Shown here piece after piece: positions 52,877 to 59,657 of a stretch of DNA of 64,000 bases. The stretch covers positions 27,142 to 91,141 of the forward strand of contig JAIMFC010000002.1 in assembly GCA_019794795.1 (NCBI GenBank). Direction: 5' to 3'. How positions within the stretch are numbered: position 1 is the first letter of the stretch; every line of letters starts with the position of its first letter. A program made the position numbers and the translations under genes. The DNA is from Streptococcus gallolyticus (GTDB lineage: Bacteria > Bacillota > Bacilli > Lactobacillales > Streptococcaceae). The notes beneath the pieces were generated by a model. That model searched no databases and was not told the origin of the DNA. It was given only the letters and a program-made list of their open reading frames with translations.

Positions 52877-54011
52877 ATTTGTTTTTCTGGGGGCAGAAAA
52901 GGGGCAAGTTATCAAGTTTATCTATGATGTCATTTTTCATTTTATTTGTAACGTGTGTGTAGATTTTAAGTGTGGTTTTTGGGTTTGTATGCCCAACACG
53001 GTCCATGATTGCTTTGAGTGGTATGTTTAATTCTGTTAATATAGATATGTGAGTGTGTCTAAAAATGTGTGTTGATAGTTTCTTTTTTTGATAGTCCAAT
53101 CTCCTCAAGAATATGCCGATATTTGAATCGAAAATGATCGTGCCGTTTCGTTGATTTGTCCATATTGGGTCAGATGACTTTCCTTGATTGTTTCCAAGTG
53201 TGATATTTGTTTGAATAATTTCGTCTAATATCGTTCTTGCTCTCTTGCTGAGCGATACTTTTCTGTAGCTTGATTTGTTTTTTGGCGTTATCTTTTGGCG
53301 TACGTATCTATCGTATGTACCAGTTACCGCTATAAAGTCTCCTTGATAATCTTTGCAAGTCAAACCTAAGGCTTCGCCGATGCGCAAACCTGTCAGCGCC
53401 AAAAATTCGAAGAGCAACGCATAACGATGATTTTTCGCATCAACTAAATGGAGCACTTCGCGTAATTCCTCAGTTTCCAAATATTTTGGGGTATCGTTTT
53501 CTAACTCGTCTATCGTTTTTATTTTAGGAACAATTGTGCAGTTTTTCGTTGGATTTTCCACATTGTATCCACGCTTGATAGCGTATTTGTATACATTTGA
53601 GATATAAGCCTTAAAATTCGAGATGCTTTCGAGCGAATAGTTTTCCTCGTAGTATAGATTCTCCAAAATATCCAGTACTTGAGATTGTTTTAATTCTATC
53701 AGCAAAGTTTTCTCTGGAATAAATAGAGCTAGTTTGTGCCGAGCAACTTTTCTGTTTCGTATAGTGGCAGGTTTAAGCGTATGCGTTTCAATTTTTTCCA
53801 TATCCTTCGCAACTTCCCAAAATAAAGCGGAAGTTGCATTTCCGCTTTTTGTTTTCTCTTGTATCTTCTCTAGTAACATGCGTGAGGCTTGATTCTGCGC
53901 TTGCTTGGTATTCTTGTCAAGAGTGATAGATACACGCTTTGTGTGGTTATATTCGTCCTTATAACGCTCAAAATACTTATACTTTCCGTTGTCTAATTCT
54001 TCAATCCACAT
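52875..54011 (-). CDS. int: Tyrosine-recombinase phage integrase
   Basis: The protein has 378 residues. AP2-like arm-binding N-terminus, SAM-like core-binding domain (about 60-165), then the catalytic domain with R in LTGLRIGEALGL, HxxR in THIFRHTHIS, a further His in MDRVGHTNPKTTLKIYTHV and the nucleophile Tyr in that same segment. It catalyses integration at the recR site and excision with an excisionase not identified here. AGGTAAAAAAC is the weak ribosome site before ATG 54011. Confidence 0.95.
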   Translation of the reverse strand: MWIEELDNGKYKYFERYKDEYNHTKRVSITLDKNTKQAQNQASRMLLEKIQEKTKSGNATSALFWEVAKDMEKIETHTLKPATIRNRKVARHKLALFIPEKTLLIELKQSQVLDILENLYYEENYSLESISNFKAYISNVYKYAIKRGYNVENPTKNCTIVPKIKTIDELENDTPKYLETEELREVLHLVDAKNHRYALLFEFLALTGLRIGEALGLTCKDYQGDFIAVTGTYDRYVRQKITPKNKSSYRKVSLSKRARTILDEIIQTNITLGNNQGKSSDPIWTNQRNGTIIFDSNIGIFLRRLDYQKKKLSTHIFRHTHISILTELNIPLKAIMDRVGHTNPKTTLKIYTHVTNKMKNDIIDKLDNLPLFCPQKNK

Positions 54012-54030
54012 TGTTTTTTACCTCATTTTT

Positions 54031-54134
54031 GATAAAATGGGTAAAGTAAATAGAACTACTAATAAGCAGTCTATGTACTATACCAGATTTAGCCTATCAC
54101 TCAAGCTTGGCGGCGGAGAGTGGTAGGCTTTTTT
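54031..54134 (+). ncRNA. Possible small RNA between int and abi
   Basis: A rightward rho-independent terminator (AGCCTATCACTC, 54091-54102, with GAGTGGTAGGCT, 54118-54129, then six T) lies between two leftward genes, where no rightward gene exists. A TAAAAT (54031-54036) could be its -10. An RNA of about 90 nt is suggested. There is no convincing -35 and no coding potential. Confidence 0.4.
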
Positions 54135-54139
54135 GTTTT

Positions 54140-55207
54140 TTACTTTGATTTAAAACGTAATCTTTCAGATAGTGGTCTATTAATATTTTTCACGCTATCT
54201 ATGGAACGTTTTTTTATTGCTTGCGGTGTATTTGGCAGCGGGATTATCGAAGTATTATCCCAATCGGTCGGGAAATCCAAGGTTTGCAAAACCTTAGAAA
54301 TCGGGATAGAATGGAGGTTTTTCTTAAGGGTTGTGACCCTTTTTCTAATACTGTTGTGTAAAATAGCATATTGTGAACTAGACAATAAACACTGCAAATA
54401 ACAAAATACATAATACAGCCCTTGGCGATTACAACTAACGTGGTCAGCAGGCAACCACCTTTGAGAACTTAGAGATTTCCAGCAGCGATGCTTAAAAATT
54501 AAATTATTGTGAGCTGCAATGTTTCTAAACTCATTTGTATTATTTAGAACCTTTAATAATGTAGAAGCAGAGATAACCTGATTGGTTGTTTTACTCGTTA
54601 TATTTTGGATGTTACTTTGTAAAAACGTAGACATATCTCTTGCAATATCATCTTGTAAACTACTGTCTAGATACGTATAAAATGTAATTATTTGACCAAA
54701 CGTCATATCATTGCATAGTACCCAAAAAGGGATTTCACCATGATTTTTATAATGGTGCTTTATCGAATTCATATCTTTTTTATTTACATTCGAGTTGACG
54801 ATATTAGATAAAATTCCTATTAACTTAGATATTTTAGCCATCTCTTTGAAATTAGATGTTCTTTTGTAACAATTAGTATTAAGATAGGAATATGGCGATT
54901 TGTATTTTTCGGAAAATCTATAAGCTACAACTGATTTAAAATGTTTTTCTGCTTCGATAAACGCTTTTAAAACGACGTTTTTTAATTCCTTATCAAATAA
55001 ATGTACAGCGACAATCTCATCAAAATCAGTGGTTGAAATATAAATAGAGTGATTTCGGCGTGTCGTGAAAAATTTACTATATCCGTTAATCACGTTATAG
55101 TAATTGTTGGTTAAAAGATATTTTTTAGCTTTATCAACATCAGAGAAGTTTAGGCCTCTGCTTTTTAATATGTTAATCTGCTCATCTAAATCCTTAAAAG
55201 GTTTCAT
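54140..55207 (-). CDS. Abi-family (Abi_2/AbiD-AbiF type) abortive infection protein with HEPN motif
   Basis: The protein has 355 residues from ATG 55207 (GGGAGA upstream). The N-terminus KPFKDLDEQINILKSRGLNF and YLLTNNYYNVINGYSKFF are Abi_2 family hallmarks. The Rx4H ribonuclease motif of HEPN proteins is present as EFRNIAAHNN (about residue 240). Family members in lactococci abort infection by other phages, probably through RNA cleavage. It lies between integrase and repressor, a common place for prophage-borne defence genes. A C-terminal basic, Cys-containing extension (about 250-355) has no recognised domain. Confidence 0.85.
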   Translation of the reverse strand: MKPFKDLDEQINILKSRGLNFSDVDKAKKYLLTNNYYNVINGYSKFFTTRRNHSIYISTTDFDEIVAVHLFDKELKNVVLKAFIEAEKHFKSVVAYRFSEKYKSPYSYLNTNCYKRTSNFKEMAKISKLIGILSNIVNSNVNKKDMNSIKHHYKNHGEIPFWVLCNDMTFGQIITFYTYLDSSLQDDIARDMSTFLQSNIQNITSKTTNQVISASTLLKVLNNTNEFRNIAAHNNLIFKHRCWKSLSSQRWLPADHVSCNRQGLYYVFCYLQCLLSSSQYAILHNSIRKRVTTLKKNLHSIPISKVLQTLDFPTDWDNTSIIPLPNTPQAIKKRSIDSVKNINRPLSERLRFKSK

Positions 55208-55227
55208 CTGGTTCTCCCACAAAAAAT

Positions 55228-55261
55228 AAAACGGCAACTAATATAAATTAGATGCCGTTTT
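55228..55261 (-). terminator. Terminator of the CI-like repressor gene
   Basis: On the minus strand AAAACGGCA pairs with TGCCGTTTT and is followed by ATTTTTTG. It separates the repressor transcript from abi. Confidence 0.75.
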
Positions 55262-55347
55262 CTTAACGACCATACCCCCTTGGGGATATGGGCTTAACTC
55301 ATTTAACTCATATTACATAAAAAATATTAGATTGTCAACAAAAATGT

Positions 55348-56127
55348 TTAATTTTTATTAATATTTTTCCTATATCTCTCCACAACCTTTCCGATAATAC
55401 GGAAGTCACTATCTGAATCAACAGGAATGTCGTCGTATTTACTGTTTAAGCTATGCAGAAACGCTCCATCTTCATTGATAAGCAATTGTTTAATATAAGC
55501 GTCCCCGTTATACTCAAATACTCCAATATCGCCATCAGAGAGGTCCACAGATAGTTTGACGAATACGTAATCGCCTGAGTGGTATTCTGGTTCCATGGAG
55601 TCACCGTAAATGGGTACAACGAAGTCGGCATTCACATTGATAGGCAATTCAACTTGTTTAACTTGCACATCGTTCAAATACTGCCCCGTTCCAGCCGAGG
55701 CTGGTTGGTCGTAGTAGTTGTAGGGGAAAAGTTGTTCTTCGTGAATCTCTACTGTATTCTTACTGTTTTCTGCTGTCTTTTCTCTCTTTTGTTCCTCTAG
55801 TAACTCATGCCCGTACTGTACCCACTGACCATGCCGGGGGGCTTTTAGGTCTTTGTCTAGCTTTAGGATGGATGGGGAGGGGGTGTGGGTGGACTTTTCG
55901 ACAATTTTGTCTATAGGAGGAAATAAATCATCTATAGAAATATCAAAAGCGTTTGCTAATTTGAAAAGGGTGTTTTTCTTCGGTGTACGAAAACCTTTTT
56001 CGTAATTGGCGATAGTAGTATCTCCCATTCCAACTTTCTCAGCTAATTCTTTTTGTGTAAAACTTTTGGCTTTTCTATATTCTTTTATTTTATTTCCAAT
56101 ATAGATAGCTAATTCTTTATCAGTCAT
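55348..56127 (-). CDS. CI-like phage repressor with LexA/S24 autoprotease domain
   Basis: The protein has 259 residues from ATG 56127 (AGAGGTGAG upstream). An XRE helix-turn-helix (about 10-65, FTQKELAEKVGMGDTTIANYEKGFRTP) and a linker of about 90 residues precede the S24 peptidase fold. The probable self-cleavage bond is Ala-Gly in QPASAGTGQYL, the catalytic Ser is in YGDSMEPEYHSGDYVFVK and the Lys in DAYIKQLL. It maintains lysogeny and is expected to be inactivated by RecA during the SOS response. It is divergent from the early operon across a 156-bp switch region. Confidence 0.93.
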   Translation of the reverse strand: MTDKELAIYIGNKIKEYRKAKSFTQKELAEKVGMGDTTIANYEKGFRTPKKNTLFKLANAFDISIDDLFPPIDKIVEKSTHTPSPSILKLDKDLKAPRHGQWVQYGHELLEEQKREKTAENSKNTVEIHEEQLFPYNYYDQPASAGTGQYLNDVQVKQVELPINVNADFVVPIYGDSMEPEYHSGDYVFVKLSVDLSDGDIGVFEYNGDAYIKQLLINEDGAFLHSLNSKYDDIPVDSDSDFRIIGKVVERYRKNINKN

Positions 56128-56149
56128 TTTCTCACCTCTTTTCAGTATG

Positions 56150-56177
56150 ATTATATCACATAAATTCACGATTTGAA
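56150..56177 (-). promoter_or_regulatory. Repressor promoter with operator O2
   Basis: On the minus strand TGATATAAT is an extended -10 (56150-56155 is the hexamer). TTCACGATTTGAA (56165-56177) is a partial palindrome sharing the TTCACGA half of the operator at 56214. It lies within the spacer/-35 region, suggesting repressor autoregulation. Confidence 0.6.
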
Positions 56178-56207
56178 AAGTTTTTTTGTGTTTTCGCAAA
56201 AAAACAG

Positions 56208-56236
56208 TTGACACTTCACGAAAAGTGAAGTATAAT
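56208..56236 (+). promoter_or_regulatory. Early rightward promoter (PR-like) with operator O1 in its spacer
   Basis: TTGACA, a 17-nt spacer and TATAAT, a perfect consensus promoter. The entire spacer is the palindrome CTTCAC gaaaa GTGAAG (56214-56230), so bound repressor would block RNA polymerase directly. Confidence 0.85.
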
Positions 56237-56283
56237 ATAATCAAGGTTGAGGTAATCAATCAAATCTAAGGAAAGGATCGCTT

Positions 56284-56397
56284 ATGAAAAGTCGCAAAAA
56301 GAAAAAGCTTAGTAGCGAAGTAAGAATCGCATTGATAATAGCAGTTATCAACTTGATTGCAGCCTTACTAAATCTACTAAGCAAACTCTTAGAATAA
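56284..56397 (+). CDS. Small phage membrane protein (37 aa)
   Basis: AAGGAAAGG precedes ATG 56284. The protein has a basic head, MKSRKKKKLSSE, and one transmembrane helix, VRIALIIAVINLIAALLNLLSKLL. It is the first gene of the early operon. The function is unknown. Confidence 0.65.
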   Translation: MKSRKKKKLSSEVRIALIIAVINLIAALLNLLSKLLE

Positions 56398-56459
56398 TTG
56401 GACGGGGCAAACGCCCCTGACAATTATTGTGACTTTATTATAAAGCAAAGGTGGAAGTT

Positions 56460-56543
56460 ATGCAAGATAAACACGCAAAAATCCTGACTTGGGTATTGAT
56501 TGCCTTGACCGTCGGAATTATTATCGCCACTTGGTTGGTGTAG
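56460..56543 (+). CDS. Very small phage membrane protein (27 aa)
   Basis: AAGGTGGAAGTT precedes ATG 56460. The sequence is MQDKHAKILTW then a hydrophobic helix VLIALTVGIIIATWLV. It is one of three consecutive one-helix genes. The function is unknown. Confidence 0.6.
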   Translation: MQDKHAKILTWVLIALTVGIIIATWLV

Positions 56544-56556
56544 AAAGGGGAAGGGG

Positions 56557-56715
56557 ATGGACCTTCAAATCTTAATAACGTTGTTACTTTCTACCATTTT
56601 TTCATTGATTTCTTTCATCGTGGTCACAACAGCTGTTGACAGGAAATCTAAGAAAATGCGTGACGAGATGTACAAAAGCGTTTGGGATGAGTATAAAAAA
56701 AGAAGTGGCAAGTAG
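56557..56715 (+). CDS. Small phage membrane protein (52 aa)
   Basis: GAAAGGGGAAGGGG precedes ATG 56557. The N-terminal helix (LQILITLLLSTIFSLISFIV) is followed by a charged cytoplasmic tail, DRKSKKMRDEMYKSVWDEYKK. It ends 2 bp before the convergent gene at 56717. The function is unknown. Confidence 0.65.
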   Translation: MDLQILITLLLSTIFSLISFIVVTTAVDRKSKKMRDEMYKSVWDEYKKRSGK

Positions 56716-56716
56716 C

Positions 56717-57070
56717 CTACTTCTTGGGTGGTTTTCTATTTTGATTGCGTTGTTTTTTGACCTCGTCACTGATCGCGTCCTGTATAGCAGGGGCTGCAGC
56801 ATTCATCATCATTCCAAAAACTTCTTTGGTCATATCGAGTTCAGATTGCTTTTGAATATTTTCTAATTCTAATTTATGAGCTTCTTTCATTTTTTCAAGT
56901 TCATTTATATGACTCTTTTCAAGAGTTTCCATATCATGTTTGAATTGCTCTCTGAGTGATTTAATGTCAGAACGATTTTTCATCCAAGAAGCTCCAAAGC
57001 TAAGCAAACCGGTTATTGCAGCTGGTATTGTTGCAGTACCGAAAGTGAGCCAAAATTGAAAATTTTCCAT
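56717..57070 (-). CDS. Phage membrane/coiled-coil protein on the opposite strand
   Basis: The protein has 117 residues. The N-terminal hydrophobic segment FWLTFGTATIPAAITGLLSFGASW is followed by a long coiled coil rich in Glu/Lys (about 35-82, EQFKHDMETLEKSHINELEK...) and a basic, proline-containing tail RKPPKK. GGAGACACC is the ribosome site. It runs against the early operon and thus has its own promoter, as expected for a lysogeny-expressed accessory gene. The function is unknown. Confidence 0.7.
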   Translation of the reverse strand: MENFQFWLTFGTATIPAAITGLLSFGASWMKNRSDIKSLREQFKHDMETLEKSHINELEKMKEAHKLELENIQKQSELDMTKEVFGMMMNAAAPAIQDAISDEVKKQRNQNRKPPKK

Positions 57071-57129
57071 GAGAGGTGTCTCCGATCGTTTTTATTTTCA
57101 TTATACCACATAGAAAGGGGGTGAAGAAA

Positions 57130-57279
57130 ATGCCACCAGAGTTGATGCAAAAATTGTTAGAAGGGTCGGAGTTCTTGTCAAAGAACTGCCTGCATAGCCA
57201 AATTATCATAACGGTTGAAGGCGTCACTTTTACGGAAACAAAAGAGTTCCACCCTACAAGCGAAACTCTAATAGATTAG
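57130..57279 (+). CDS. Small hypothetical phage protein (49 aa)
   Basis: GAAAGGGGGTGAAGAAA precedes ATG 57130, an excellent ribosome site. The sequence is MPPELMQKLLEGSEFLSKNC... with a beta-rich second half, IIITVEGVTFTETKEF. No family recognised. It is convergent with, and overlaps by 4 nt, the KTSC gene. Confidence 0.65.
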   Translation: MPPELMQKLLEGSEFLSKNCLHSQIIITVEGVTFTETKEFHPTSETLID

Positions 57280-57476
57280 ATAATACGTGTGTATGAATGC
57301 AGTTTAGCTAATCTATGAATATTTGAACCAACAGAACCAACTAATACAGCTTGGTATTCAGCTTGGCTAACATTATGATAATGGTAAATAGAACCATTAT
57401 TAAATTCAACTTCCAAAGTGCTATCTTCCCAACCAACACTTCGGACGTTACTAGATGAAACGTATTGACGTTGCAT
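57276..57476 (-). CDS. KTSC-domain protein
   Basis: The protein has 66 residues. VSSSNVRSVGWEDSTLEVEFNNGSIYHYHNVSQAEYQAVLVGSVGSN is the KTSC pattern (an S-x-V/I-x5-Y sequence with a small beta fold; here the final KTSC-equivalent region is VGSNIHRL). Domains of this kind occur in phages and near nucleic-acid enzymes; the role is undefined. AAGGAGGATAAGG is its ribosome site. It is leftward inside the rightward early region. Confidence 0.75.
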   Translation of the reverse strand: MQRQYVSSSNVRSVGWEDSTLEVEFNNGSIYHYHNVSQAEYQAVLVGSVGSNIHRLAKLHSYTRII

Positions 57477-57549
57477 ACCTTATCCTCCTTTTGTTAAGAT
57501 TTCGAGGATATTATATCAATTATCAACACTTTTAGAAAGGAGTGAGAGA

Positions 57550-57765
57550 ATGCAGGTTAAGCTTTATGAGTTGAGAAAAAAAGCTGGCTTGACACAAGCA
57601 ACTTTAGCTGGTGTCATCAATAAAAGCGAGACAACTTATCGCGATAAAGAATTAGGAAACCGAGATTTTACACTAAGCGAGATGTACAACATCGCCAATT
57701 ACTTCAAAGTTAGTATAGGCGATATTTTTACAGATACAACTTCACGAAAGGTGAACAAAGCATAA
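57550..57765 (+). CDS. Cro-like XRE-family HTH regulator
   Basis: The protein has 71 residues, essentially only the HTH domain: VKLYELRKKAGLTQATLAGVINKSETTYRDKELGNRDFTLSEMYNIANYFKVSIGDIF. GAAAGGAGTGAGAG precedes ATG. Position early in the rightward operon suggests a Cro or antirepressor-type role at the operators near 56165-56230. An operator-like palindrome lies inside its own last codons. Confidence 0.8.
   Translation: MQVKLYELRKKAGLTQATLAGVINKSETTYRDKELGNRDFTLSEMYNIANYFKVSIGDIFTDTTSRKVNKA
57740..57755. promoter_or_regulatory. Third operator-like palindrome, inside the Cro-like gene
   Basis: CTTCACGAAAGGTGAA differs from O1 (CTTCACGAAAAGTGAA) by one base. It also lies about 30 bp before the replisome organizer start. 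Confidence 0.5.
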
Positions 57766-57784
57766 CTAGATAGAAAGGACGTAA

Positions 57785-58690
57785 ATGGCTGATAACAAGA
57801 AATATTACTATCTAAAATTAAAAGAGAATTTCTTCGAATCTGACGAAGCTATCATTTTGGAAAGTATGCCAGATGGGTATATTTACTCGAATATACTTCT
57901 GAAACTCTACCTTCGTAGTCTGAAGAATGATGGATTATTGATGTTTAACGATTTGATTCCGTACAATGCTCAAATGCTTGCGACAATTACGAGACATCAA
58001 GTTGGAACAATTGAAAAAGCCGTTCAGATTTTTAAAAGCTTGCAACTTATTGAAGTTTTGGACAATGGAGCAATTTATATGACTAATATCCAAAATTTTG
58101 TGGGAAAGTCCAGTAGTCAAGCAGATTACATGAGGAATTACCGTGGAAAAAATAACAATCTTACAAATGTAAATAAAATGTTAAATAAATGTGCACCAGA
58201 GATAGAGATAGAGATAGAGATAGAGAAAGAGATAGAGATAGAGAAAGAGACAGATATAAATATAGAGAAAGAAAAAGAGATAGAGATAGACACTCCTTCT
58301 CTCATCATCGCCAACCATTGTCAAAATCACGGCTTATTCATTGATGGACAACAACTTCAAACGCTTGAAGATTTCCACGCTAAAGATGGTATGCACATTG
58401 ATGTCGTCTGTCGAGCAGTCACAGAAGCAGCAGACAACGGTAAGCGCAATCTTAAATATATCCTAGCTATCTTGAGAAATTGGAAAGCAGATGGAATTAC
58501 GACACTATCTCAGGTTGAAGATAGAGAGCGCCAGAGAATGGAGCAGAAGTCTAATGGTTATCAAGCACGACCGAATCAAACCAACGTTCCTGACTGGGCA
58601 GACAAACCAGTAGAAAAGCGTGAGACAACCGCAGAAGAAAAAGCTCGCTTAGAGGAGCTTAAAGCGGCGATGATGTCCCGTGAAGGGTAG
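57785..58690 (+). CDS. Phage replisome organizer (DnaD-like)
   Basis: The protein has 301 residues. The N-terminal winged-helix replisome-organizer domain is KKYYYLKLKENFFESDEAIILESMPDGYIYSNILLKLYLRSL. A linker made almost wholly of EI/EK dipeptides (about 139-168) is encoded by a GAGATA hexanucleotide array. The C-terminal DnaD-type domain has DGMHIDVVCRAVTEAADNGKRNLKYILAILRNWKADGITTL. It binds the phage origin and recruits host DnaC/helicase. The origin is often inside or beside such genes; the repeat array is a candidate. Confidence 0.9.
   Translation: MADNKKYYYLKLKENFFESDEAIILESMPDGYIYSNILLKLYLRSLKNDGLLMFNDLIPYNAQMLATITRHQVGTIEKAVQIFKSLQLIEVLDNGAIYMTNIQNFVGKSSSQADYMRNYRGKNNNLTNVNKMLNKCAPEIEIEIEIEKEIEIEKETDINIEKEKEIEIDTPSLIIANHCQNHGLFIDGQQLQTLEDFHAKDGMHIDVVCRAVTEAADNGKRNLKYILAILRNWKADGITTLSQVEDRERQRMEQKSNGYQARPNQTNVPDWADKPVEKRETTAEEKARLEELKAAMMSREG
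58198..58291 (+). repeat. GAGATA hexanucleotide tandem array
   Basis: Units of GAGATA alternate with GAGAAA variants, in frame, coding Glu-Ile/Glu-Lys. About a dozen units are visible with a degenerate middle (CAGATATAAATATAGA). Each unit gained or lost changes the linker by two residues without shifting the frame. Confidence 0.85.
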
Positions 58691-58766
58691 AAAGAAATCC
58701 TTGAAGTTCGAGGATGTTGTTAAAATCGCTGACGCACTGGAAGTCAGCTTAGATGAATTTAGATGA
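58680..58766 (+). CDS. Possible 28-aa peptide overlapping the replisome organizer end
   Basis: From GTG 58680 the frame reads VKGRKKSLKFEDVVKIADALEVSLDEFR and stops at TGA. The tail resembles the last helix of XRE regulators. There is no good ribosome site, so it may be a decayed remnant. Confidence 0.3.
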   Translation: MKGRKKSLKFEDVVKIADALEVSLDEFR

Positions 58767-58780
58767 AAGGAGTAAGAACT

Positions 58781-58960
58781 ATGACTAAACTAGAAAAAGC
58801 AATGTTGCTTGGGTTAGTTGTTGTGGCAACCAATAAGCTAACATTGCTATGGGAACGTGATAGGTTCAGAAAAATAATGCAAGCTAAATCTGATCGTATC
58901 ATGGGGAGAACTAGCCGCGGCGCCAATCGTAATCGACCTGTTCGAGTAACGTCTCTATAA
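58781..58960 (+). CDS. Small phage protein with one hydrophobic helix (59 aa)
   Basis: AAAGGAGTAAGAACT precedes ATG 58781. The N-terminal helix KAMLLGLVVVATNKLTLLW is followed by a very basic tail (RDRFRKIMQAK...RGANRNRPVR). No family recognised. Confidence 0.65.
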   Translation: MTKLEKAMLLGLVVVATNKLTLLWERDRFRKIMQAKSDRIMGRTSRGANRNRPVRVTSL

Positions 58961-59078
58961 GAGCGTGAACCTTAGGAATAGCTTCTTCGGCTGGAAGTGT
59001 TTTGATTGCATAGTCGATATTTTCAAATGTTAGGTTTTTAATGACATCAATCGGAGCATCAACTTCTTCTTCAAACAT
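58911..59078 (-). CDS. Small acidic phage protein on the opposite strand (55 aa)
   Basis: From ATG 59078, with a near-perfect AAAGGAGGTGATTAT ribosome site. The sequence MFEEEVDAPIDVIKNLTFENIDYAI is acidic and helical. Its 3' end overlaps the convergent 58781 gene by 50 bp. The function is unknown; the strong ribosome site is the main evidence. Confidence 0.55.
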   Translation of the reverse strand: MFEEEVDAPIDVIKNLTFENIDYAIKTLPAEEAIPKVHALIETLLEQVDYDWRRG

Positions 59079-59113
59079 ATAATCACCTCCTTTCGAGATG
59101 ATTATAACAAAAA

Positions 59114-59135
59114 AGCGACTACGGGAATAGTCGCT
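59114..59135. terminator. Hairpin in the gap before the 59164 gene
   Basis: AGCGACTA cgggaa TAGTCGCT with an A run on its left makes it a plausible leftward attenuator/terminator or a promoter-proximal structure. Confidence 0.45.
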
Positions 59136-59163
59136 CATGAATAAAAACTAAAGGAATTATACC

Positions 59164-59421
59164 ATGGAAAAAGAAAAAAAGAAAGTGATAAATTTGCCAG
59201 TGACAGATGCAAAGTTGGCAGAAAAGACTGGTATATCAGCCAAAACGATAGCTACAAGACGACGTGAAGCGCATAAAATGCCGTCGCAGAAGCATTGTCT
59301 GACTGGAGATGGCAAGTTCTTCTTTGAGGAAGGGTTTGCGGATTACATGGCTTATTACAGGTCGCCTGCTTGGAAGAAGGAGCAAGCACAACTTGAAAAG
59401 ATGAAAATTAAAGAGGCATAA
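59164..59421 (+). CDS. Hypothetical phage protein (85 aa)
   Basis: KVINLPVTDAKLAEKTGISAKTIATRRREAHKMPSQKH looks like a helix-turn-helix-type DNA-binding start. The second half, FFFEEGFADYMAYYRSPAWKKEQAQLEKMK, is amphipathic. AAAGGAATT precedes ATG. It begins a tightly packed series of small genes to 60382. Confidence 0.7.
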   Translation: MEKEKKKVINLPVTDAKLAEKTGISAKTIATRRREAHKMPSQKHCLTGDGKFFFEEGFADYMAYYRSPAWKKEQAQLEKMKIKEA

Positions 59422-59423
59422 AT

Positions 59424-59657
59424 ATGAGTGAAATTTTAGGCGGAATCACAGTCGTATCTGGATTGTTTGCGATGGTCGCAGGCAGTGCGTGGTTGGAACA
59501 ACGAAAACTGGAAAACCTACGTCGCAAGCGTAGAATGCAGGAAATCCGTGAGAATCACGAGTACCACATCAAGTGGCAGGCAGTCATGGAAGAGCGTGAA
59601 CGTGCTAAGGTGCAGGCCAAACTCAGTTTGAAGGCTTGGAAGCCGTTAGAGGTATGA
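59424..59657 (+). CDS. Hypothetical phage protein with N-terminal membrane helix (77 aa)
   Basis: ILGGITVVSGLFAMVAGSAWL is hydrophobic. The remainder is a strongly charged helix (EQRKLENLRRKRRMQEIRE). It starts 2 nt after the previous stop. No family recognised. Confidence 0.7.
   Translation: MSEILGGITVVSGLFAMVAGSAWLEQRKLENLRRKRRMQEIRENHEYHIKWQAVMEERERAKVQAKLSLKAWKPLEV

Noticed and set aside
58198-58291. Possible CRISPR array because of regular repeats
   Set aside because: Units are six bases, contiguous, without spacers, and lie in frame inside a coding gene.
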